From: Delphinapterus leucas
Taxonomy: Eukaryota > Chordata > Mammalia > Artiodactyla > Monodontidae
NCBI RefSeq assembly: GCF_002288925.2
Contig: NW_022098024.1
Location: 3,023,962-3,087,961 of the forward strand
DNA length: 64,000 bases
Reading direction: 5' to 3'
This document shows, piece by piece, positions 57,626-64,000 of this stretch. The position numbers and the translations under genes were made by a program. Positions within the stretch are counted from its first letter, which is position 1; the number at the start of each line of letters is the position of its first letter. The notes beneath the pieces are model-generated. The model had not been told where the DNA came from and searched no databases. It was given only the letters and a program-made list of their open reading frames with translations.

Positions 57626-59015
57626 CTCAAAATGGATTACAAACCAAACTACAAAACCTATAGCTAAAATTTCTAGAATTAAACACAGGAGAAACTCTTC
57701 CTAACCCTGATTTAGATAAAGATTTCTTAGATAGAGCAGAACTAACAAATAATAAAATAATAATTTTAAAATTGGACTTCATCAAGATTAAATGCCATCA
57801 CTAATACAATAAGGTAATCTATGGGCTGGAAGAAAATGTTCAAAACACATGAATCATACAAGGACTTGAATTTAGAATATATGAAAACCTCTTACAACTC
57901 AATAATAAGAAAATAAATAATGGGCAGATTTGCTCAGATACTTCACAAAAGGAGATATATAAATGACCAATATGTACATGAAAAGACACTCAACATTATA
58001 AGATAAATGCAGTTAAAATAACAATGATGAGGGCTTCCCTGGTGGTGCAGTGGTTGGGAGTCCGCCTGCTGATGCAGGGGACGCGGGTTCGTGCCCTGGT
58101 CTGGGGGGATTCCACATGCCGCGGACCGGCTGGGCCCGTGAGCCATGGCCGCTGAGCCTGCGCGTCCGGAGCCTGTGCTCCGCAACGGGAGAGGCCACAA
58201 CAGTGAGAGGCCCGCATACCGCAAAAAAAAAGATGATTTTAAAATAAGAAGAAAAATCAATGTTAAACAAATTAACAAAATCTAAAAGTAAACACACATA
58301 CATATGAAGAATACAAGGAGATATGGGTACACATCCCTTATAATAATTAAAATTTTTGACAAAACCATACCAAGTGTGTATAAGGAAATCCCATTCATCT
58401 TTGGTGTAAAATGGTCTTAACGCTTAAAAAAAAACTGTTTAGGAGTTTTTCAAAAATTAAACATTTATTTATTATATTATCCAGCTATTTCATTACTAGG
58501 TATATGCCCACAAATAAAAACGTATATATGCACAAAAACTTGCGTGCAAATATTCATGCAGCGTCATTTGTAATAGGAAAAAAATTGAAACAACCCAATG
58601 TCCATCAAAATGTGAATGAATATACAACTTTTTATACATACTTAAAATGGAATACTGCCCTGCTCTAAAAATGAACTACTGATTCACAAAACTACACTGA
58701 TGAATCTCAGAAATGTTATGCACAGTGAATGGAGCCAGGTAAAAATGCATACATATATTTTGATTTCATTTATATCAAATTCCAGAAAATGCAAGCTAAT
58801 TTAATTGTTTACCTGCTGACAAGGGTAGGAGTAGAGATGGGTTACAAAGGAACAAAAGAAAAATTTGAGGGTGATAGAAATGTTTATTATTTGATTTTCA
58901 TGGTTTCATAGTTGCATGTGTGTAGACACGTCTGTTAAACTGATACAATAGCACAGTTTAAAAATGTGTAGCTTACTGTACTATAATTATGCATCACTGA
59001 AGATATTTTAAAGGA
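57626..59015 (+). mobile_element. Old L1M fragment, sense, split by a SINE
   Basis: 'tctcaaaatggattacaaac' (57626), 'gatttcttagatagagcaga' (57721) and 'aatgggcagatttgctcaga' are ORF2. After the SINE the match continues with 'ttactaggtatatgcccaca' (58492), 'acttgcgtgcaaatattcat' and 'ctacactgatgaatctcaga' (58691). Non-coding. Confidence 0.72.
58031..58231 (+). mobile_element. CHR SINE, short form, nested in old L1
   Basis: Sense copy: an A box with one change (tggtgcagtgg), B box ggttcgtgccc (58087), middle 'gagccatggccgctgagcct', end 'gaggcccgcataccgc' and A9. A short gatga repeat at both edges is the only hint of a target duplication. It splits the L1, so it is younger than it. Confidence 0.95.
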
Positions 59016-59019
59016 CACG

Positions 59020-59965
59020 TAAGACATTGAAAAGGCAATTCAGACACTGGATAAAAATATTTGTAAAACATGTATCTCAAATGCAACGTATTTCTGGAAT
59101 ATATAAAGAACACTTACAATTCAATAACAACAACAAAAGAAGACAAACCACTTAATAAAAAATGGGCAATGATTTAAACAGGTGCTTTTTCAAAACAGAT
59201 GCATAGCTGACAAACTAGTACACAAAAAGAAGCACACCCTCATTAGTCACTAAGGAAGTGCAAATGTATTCTACAATGAGTTATGCCCACACATATTAGA
59301 AAAGTTAAAACAACTCACAATGCCAAGTATTAGCGTGGATGTGAAGCAAGTAAAACGCACATATATAACTTACAGGAAAACAATTTGGCATTTTATTATA
59401 AAGTTAAACATATCCTTATCATTTGACTTATCAATTTCACTCCTTTGTCTTTTCCCAAGATAACATATGTCTATGCAAAAAATTTTATGTAAATTTTCAT
59501 AGCAGCTTTATTCTTAATAGCCATTAATGGAAAACATTAATCTTCTGGAAAAGTGATAAACATAATGTGGCATCAATTTGTAAATCACTAAAGAAATTGT
59601 GTTGTATTCAGACAATGGTCTACTATTTAACAGTAAAAAAGCATGCAACAACATGAACGAATCACAAAAACTTTACATTAAGTGAAAAAAGCCAGACAGA
59701 ATAGTTTATATATTATATTATCTAACTGATATAAAATTTGGAAAAAGTCTACAGTGACAGAACCAGATTAGTGGTTGCCTGGGGCTAGGATGGGGGAATG
59801 AGTTTGAGTTTAACAGGGAATGACGAAATGTTTTGTGGTTACAGAAATGTTATAAATCTTTAGCGGTGATGGTTAACTGACCATATGTACTTGTAAAATC
59901 TATTTAACTGTACACTTTAAATGGGACAATTTTATTATCTAGAGTATAACAATATAACTGATCAA
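59020..59965 (+). mobile_element. Old L1M fragment, sense
   Basis: 'gaatatataaagaacactta' (59098), 'aaaatgggcaatgatttaaa' (59160), 'gtggttgcctggggctagga' (59771) and a 3' end around 59940. Diverged, without a coding frame. Confidence 0.68.
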
Positions 59966-60799
59966 AATGAAAAGAAAATGATAAAAATAATTAATTGGTG
60001 TTGGCACAGCAGGGACATCAGAACACATTTAGAGTTTTGCTCCAGGTCTATAGACATCTCCTGCTCTGTCATAATGCAGAGATTTGGAAATCACATTGAA
60101 TCATTAAATCCATGACATAGGATGACTGGATAGGATGAGCAGCCTTGGTGAGACAAATGGACCCCAGAGGGTGGAATGTAAACCCTTTGATTATTTAGGA
60201 GCCTGCAACATACGTAAAGTTTTTAGGAGTCCAATTGTAGAGTAGCCACTCTAAATTGAGAAAAAATCCTGAATTGTACATCCTTTGCTACAATAAGGGA
60301 AGCAAAATCCCTGGTATGCACGCATAAATTCCAGAGGCATATATATATATACATACCACATCTGGGAATTATGTTCCAGCCGATATATTAGTTAACATGG
60401 AAAGAATTTTGCATCAGATCCAGGCAGAAGTGTAAAGAGTTTTGCCACCTAATCTAGGTGATCCAATACATCTTTGTGTGTCTAATTCTGTCTTGGCACC
60501 TGCTTCTCAGAATACCTAACCTAATACAGCATGGCTTCACTAACAGGAAATCATTGGACCACTACTTTCCCATTGGGTGGGCTGAAAAACTGTCAGATCT
60601 ATATTTTAGTCTGAGGCTCTCCCTGCCAAGTTTTATTTTATTTCCTCTTTAAAAGTTTGTGCTCTGCACTGCAGTCTGAATGTTTCCCCTCCACAATCCC
60701 CCCCACCCACATAACCCTTTATTTTCACAGGTACTACCTCCCAATAATGTTTTTGTACCTCTGACTCTGTCTCAGCATCCAGCATTACTGGAAATATCC
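59966..60799. other. Unassigned block
   Basis: GC slightly above its surroundings. Words such as 'gtggaatgtaaaccctttga' and 'attggaccactactttccca' give a faint resemblance to an ERVL-type interior, which I cannot support. No ORF above 64 codons. Confidence 0.35.
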
Positions 60800-61305
60800 T
60801 AACTGCAAAAACATGTCTGTACAAGATTTATACATGATTGTTCATGGCAGTTTTCTTCATAATATCCTAAGACTGGAAACAACCTACATCTCCTTTATTG
60901 TTGGCAGGATAAACAAAGGTAGAATATTGGTTCCCTGGAACACTACTAAGCAATACAAAGTAATGAATTACATATACACAAAAATGTGGATACATTTCAA
61001 GAATGGTAGGCTTGATTGAAAGAAACTGGACCTAGAAGAATGCATACTGTATGATTCCATTATATGGCTCTCTTTAAAAGAAAAATACCATCCATAGGGT
61101 CAAGAGATCAGTGGTTGCATGAAACCAGGCATAGAGTAGGGATTAACTGGGAAGAGCCACAAGGGAGCTTTATGAGGTAATGGAAATCGTCTATTTATTA
61201 ATTATGGTGATGGATATATGAGTATATGTATTTTTAAAACTAAAAAGTTCACTTAAAAAGGGAGAGTTTTATGATATGTAGATTACACCTAAATAAATGT
61301 TTTCC
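60800..61305 (+). mobile_element. Old L1M fragment, sense
   Basis: 'cataatatcctaagactgga' (60857), 'gcatactgtatgattccatt' (61041), 'agatcagtggttgcatgaaa' and 'ggtgatggatatatgagtat' follow the L1 ORF2 tail and 3' UTR order, ending 'gtagattacacctaaataaa'. The following T-run is not its A-tail. Confidence 0.72.
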
Positions 61306-61469
61306 TTTTTTTTTTTTTGATAAAGAGTGTATATCAAGCCGGATTGTATTTAGTCCTGAGTGGCAAATAAATACATGCAGGTATGCATATATACATACAC
61401 AAACACATAAACAAATGATGTATCTGCCCCCAATCCCTCCACTATTATATAATTATTTATGAAAATATG
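61306..61469. other. No feature seen
   Basis: Spacer with a T-run at 61306-61318. Confidence 0.5.
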
Positions 61470-61890
61470 ATTATGTGATATAGATTTTTGAACACCTACT
61501 TTGTTTCAGGCAATTGCCTAGGTACAGGGAATATATTGATATATATAAAGTTGAGATAGGCTTTATCCTCAAAACCTGCACTTTAATGATAACTAGAGTT
61601 TAGTATTGGGATATAAGAGTGGAGTGTCATTTAAAATGGGCTATTTATAGAAGACCATTAAGAAAAGAAAATATTGGAGAAAAAACATGAATTAAATCAA
61701 GAAATTAGCCATGAAAATACCTTGAAAAGTGTGGGAGGCAGGGAGACAAATACAACAGCTGTGAGATTATAATGCATTGGAATGTTTCAGGAAGAGCAAA
61801 GCAGCAGAGGAGCAAGAAGGAAAGTAGTAAAAATTTCAGTCAAGGAGGAGATTATATCAGCCATGGAAGGCTGCAGAAGGTACTTGAGAT
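61470..61890 (-). repeat. L2 LINE fragment (antisense)
   Basis: 'gaacacctactttgtttcag' (61490), 'gcctaggtacagggaatata', 'tatcctcaaaacctgcactt' (61564), then 'ggaagagcaaagcagcagag' (61791): the reversed L2 order. Confidence 0.7.
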
Positions 61891-62199
61891 CATGCATGTA
61901 ATAACTGTATTTCCTTGAGCCCAGGAGTTCCACTGACCTTCTTCAGGAACCATCTTAAGAACAAAAGTAAAGTCAACAATTGGGAATCTTTATAATTTAC
62001 CTTCTCCTGTCTTCCTTAACTGACTGCCCAGAAGATCTCTGCTTCTATTTTTCATTTAGAGATTTGATCCAGCATTTCATCAAATTAAAAAATTACAAAC
62101 AAAACATGAAAGAGATAAACAGTTCATGTCTGTTAAATAAATATCAGGGGCAAACCAGTATCCCAGAACCTTGCTTGTTTATCATTTTAACAAGTATAT
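61891..62199. other. No feature seen
   Basis: AT-rich spacer. The 86-codon frame at 61980-62240 is without domains. Confidence 0.5.
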
Positions 62200-62350
62200 G
62201 GGATAAACGATATTATCCATATTTTTTAAAAGAAGTTTAACTCAGATAATCTAAGTTATATATCCAAGATCACATAACTAGCAAGAACCAAGGAAGGGTT
62301 CAAATCCAGGTTAGCCTGATTTTAAGACTATACTCACTCCATTATAACCA
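62200..62350 (-). repeat. MIR SINE (antisense)
   Basis: 'gatattatccatatttttta' (62209), 'agatcacataactagcaaga' (62267) and 'ggttcaaatccaggttagcc' (62298) run in reverse MIR order, the last block being the tRNA-like head. Confidence 0.75.
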
Positions 62351-62499
62351 CACTAATTCTGTCACTCTCCAGTTATGAAATAGACATTCTCAAAGCTGGT
62401 CGCAAAAGTGAAAACGTTCTACCCAGTGACAACAACTACTAAAATCCTTTGAAACTTTTCTTTCTTTTCTTAAATTTTTAATCATCCTTCTCATCTGAG

Positions 62500-64000
62500 T
62501 ATTTTCTTTTTTATTATTATTTTTAATTTAATGTAATTTATTTTTCATACAGCAGGTTCTTATTAGTCATCCATTTTATACACATCAGTGTATATATGTC
62601 AATCCCAATCGCCCAATTCAGCACATCACCACCCCCACCCGCCGCCACTTTCCCCTCTTGGTGTGCATACATTTGTTCTCTACATCTGTGTCTCAATTTC
62701 TGCCCTGCAAACCAGTTCATCTGTACCATTTACTGGGTTCCACATTTATGTGTTAATATGCGATATTTGTTTTTCTCTTTCTGACTTACTTCACTCTGTA
62801 TGACAGTCTCTAGATCCATCCACGTCTCTACAAATGACCCAGTTTCGTTCCTTTTTATGGCTGAGTGACATTCCATTGTATATATGTACCACATCTTCCT
62901 TACCATTCATCTGTCGATGGGCATTTAGGTTGCTTCCATGACTTGGCTATTGTAAATAGTTATGCAATGAACATTGGGGCACATGTGTCTTTTTGAATTA
63001 TGTTTTTCTCTGGGTATATACCCAGTAGTGGGATTGCTGGGTCATATAGTAATTCCATTTTTAGTTTTTTAAGGAACCTCCATACTGTTCTCCACAGTGG
63101 CTGTATCAATTTACATTCCCACCAACAATGCAAAAGCGTTTAGTTTTTTTCCACACCCTCTCCAGCATTTGTTGTTTGTAGATTTTCTGATGATGCCCAT
63201 TCTGACTGGTGTGAGGTGATACCTCATTGAAGTTTTGATTTGCATTTCTCTAATAATTAGTGATGTTGAGCAGCTTTCCATGTGATTCTTGGCCATCTGT
63301 ATGTCTTCTTTGGAGAAATGTCTATCTAGGTCTTCTGCCCATTTTTGGATTGGGTTGTTTGTTTTTTTAAATTTGAGCTGCATGAGCTGTTTATATAGTT
63401 TGGAGATTAATCCTTTGTCTGATGATTCCTTGGCAAAGTTTTTCTCCCATTCTGAGTGTTGCCTTTTCATCTTGTTTATGGTTTCTTTTGCTGTGCAAAG
63501 GCTTTTAAGTTTCATTAGGTCCCATTTGTTTATTTTTGCTTTCATTTCCATTACTCTAGGAGGTGGATCAAAAAAGAGCTTGCTGTGGTTTATGTCAAAG
63601 AGTGTTCTTCCCTTGTTTTCCTAAGAGTTTTATAGTGCCTGGTCTTAATTTAGGTCTCTAATCCATTTTGAGTTTATTTTTGTGTATGGTGTTAGGGAGT
63701 GTTCTAACTTCATTCTTTTACATGTAGCTGTCCAGTTTTCCCAGCACCACTTATTGAACAGACTGTCTTTTCTCCATTGTATATCCTTTCTTCCTTTATT
63801 ATAGATTAGTTGACCACAGGTTCATGGGTTTATCTCTGGGTTTTCTTATGTGGTTCCATTGATCTATGTTTCTGTTTTTGTGCAATTACCATATTGTCTT
63901 GATTACTGTAGCTTTGTATTATAGTCTGAAGTCAGGGAGTCTGATTCCTCCAGCTCTGTTTTTTTCCCTCAAGACTGCTTTGGCTATTCGGGGTCTTTTG
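62500..64000 (-). mobile_element. L1, antisense, 3' UTR and ORF2 C-terminus, running off the window
   Basis: 3' end at about 62505; body continues beyond 64000. Plus strand shows 'gcaggttcttattagtcatc' (62553), 'ttctctgggtatatacccag' (63007), 'tttaaggaacctccatactg' (63068) and 'aggtcttctgcccatttttg' (63328). A 146-codon minus frame (63551-63111) keeps the ORF2 tail up to the Cys-rich motif, then a frame change near 63150 ruins it. The short 3' UTR is a third type, different from the 2.5 and 48 kb copies. Confidence 0.95.

Noticed and set aside
4893..58231. CHR SINE heads considered as tRNA genes
   Set aside because: They keep A and B box-like promoter sequence but lack a tRNA cloverleaf and anticodon stem; they are SINEs.
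60458..60652. Possible ERVL interior at 60.0-60.7 kb
   Set aside because: Only a faint resemblance; no frame, LTR or target duplication to support it.
62588..62803. 71-codon plus-strand frame at 62.6 kb
   Set aside because: Antisense to an L1 3' UTR; not coding.

Overview
The window reads as a gene-free, AT-rich stretch of mammalian nuclear DNA, most probably from a whale or dolphin. The main clue is eight tRNA-derived SINEs of the CHR family, which is known from cetaceans, hippos and their relatives. Six are the short form of about 200 bp that is very common in cetaceans. The other two belong to the longer form, one of them full length. The LINE-1 (L1) tails match those expected of cetartiodactyls, and older mammal-wide layers (MIR, L2, MLT1-type LTRs, Tigger DNA transposons, ancient L1M) are everywhere. 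I found no intact protein-coding gene, no recognisable host exon, no tRNA or rRNA gene and no CRISPR array. Family names come from memory of repeat consensus sequences, not from a database search.

Layout: 1-1.36 kb unassigned with a purine-rich tract; 1.36-2.74 kb L1 3' fragment; 4.88-5.10 kb CHR SINE next to a perfect hairpin; 7.7-9.0 kb L2; 10.3-11.5 kb MIR/L1/L2 cluster; 12.6-13.2 kb Tigger-like element; 15.3-17.6 kb L2, MIR and L1 tail; 19.3 and 21.5 kb CHR SINEs; 22.3 kb L1 tail; 25.9 kb CHR SINE; 27.8-31.1 kb LTR fragments, a Tigger1 fossil and an LTR split by a CHR SINE; 31.2-32.9 kb old L1; 33.8 kb CHR SINE; 36.2-38.7 kb old L1, L2 and MIR; 38.86-38.96 kb a 100-base assembly gap inside a CHR SINE; 41.9-42.4 kb probable ERV1-type solo LTR; 42.9-45.2 kb stacked antisense L1; 45.2-45.9 kb processed pseudogene; 47.0-48.7 kb MLT1 LTR, then a young L1 with a 5' inversion; 52.8-54.0 kb L1; 55.7-61.3 kb a series of old L1 pieces, all sense; 62.5 kb to the end an antisense L1 that runs off the window.

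There is no gene network to describe. The value of the window is its insertion history. Five insertions have target-site duplications I could read clearly by eye, one more is slightly weaker, and one short L1 tail has a tentative pair. One L1 shows a textbook twin-priming inversion, and an older one shows a very short inversion of the same kind. The L1s end in three different 3' UTR types. The single host-gene-derived item is a retrocopy of a transcript 3' end whose parent I do not recognise. No previously undescribed biological system is evident.
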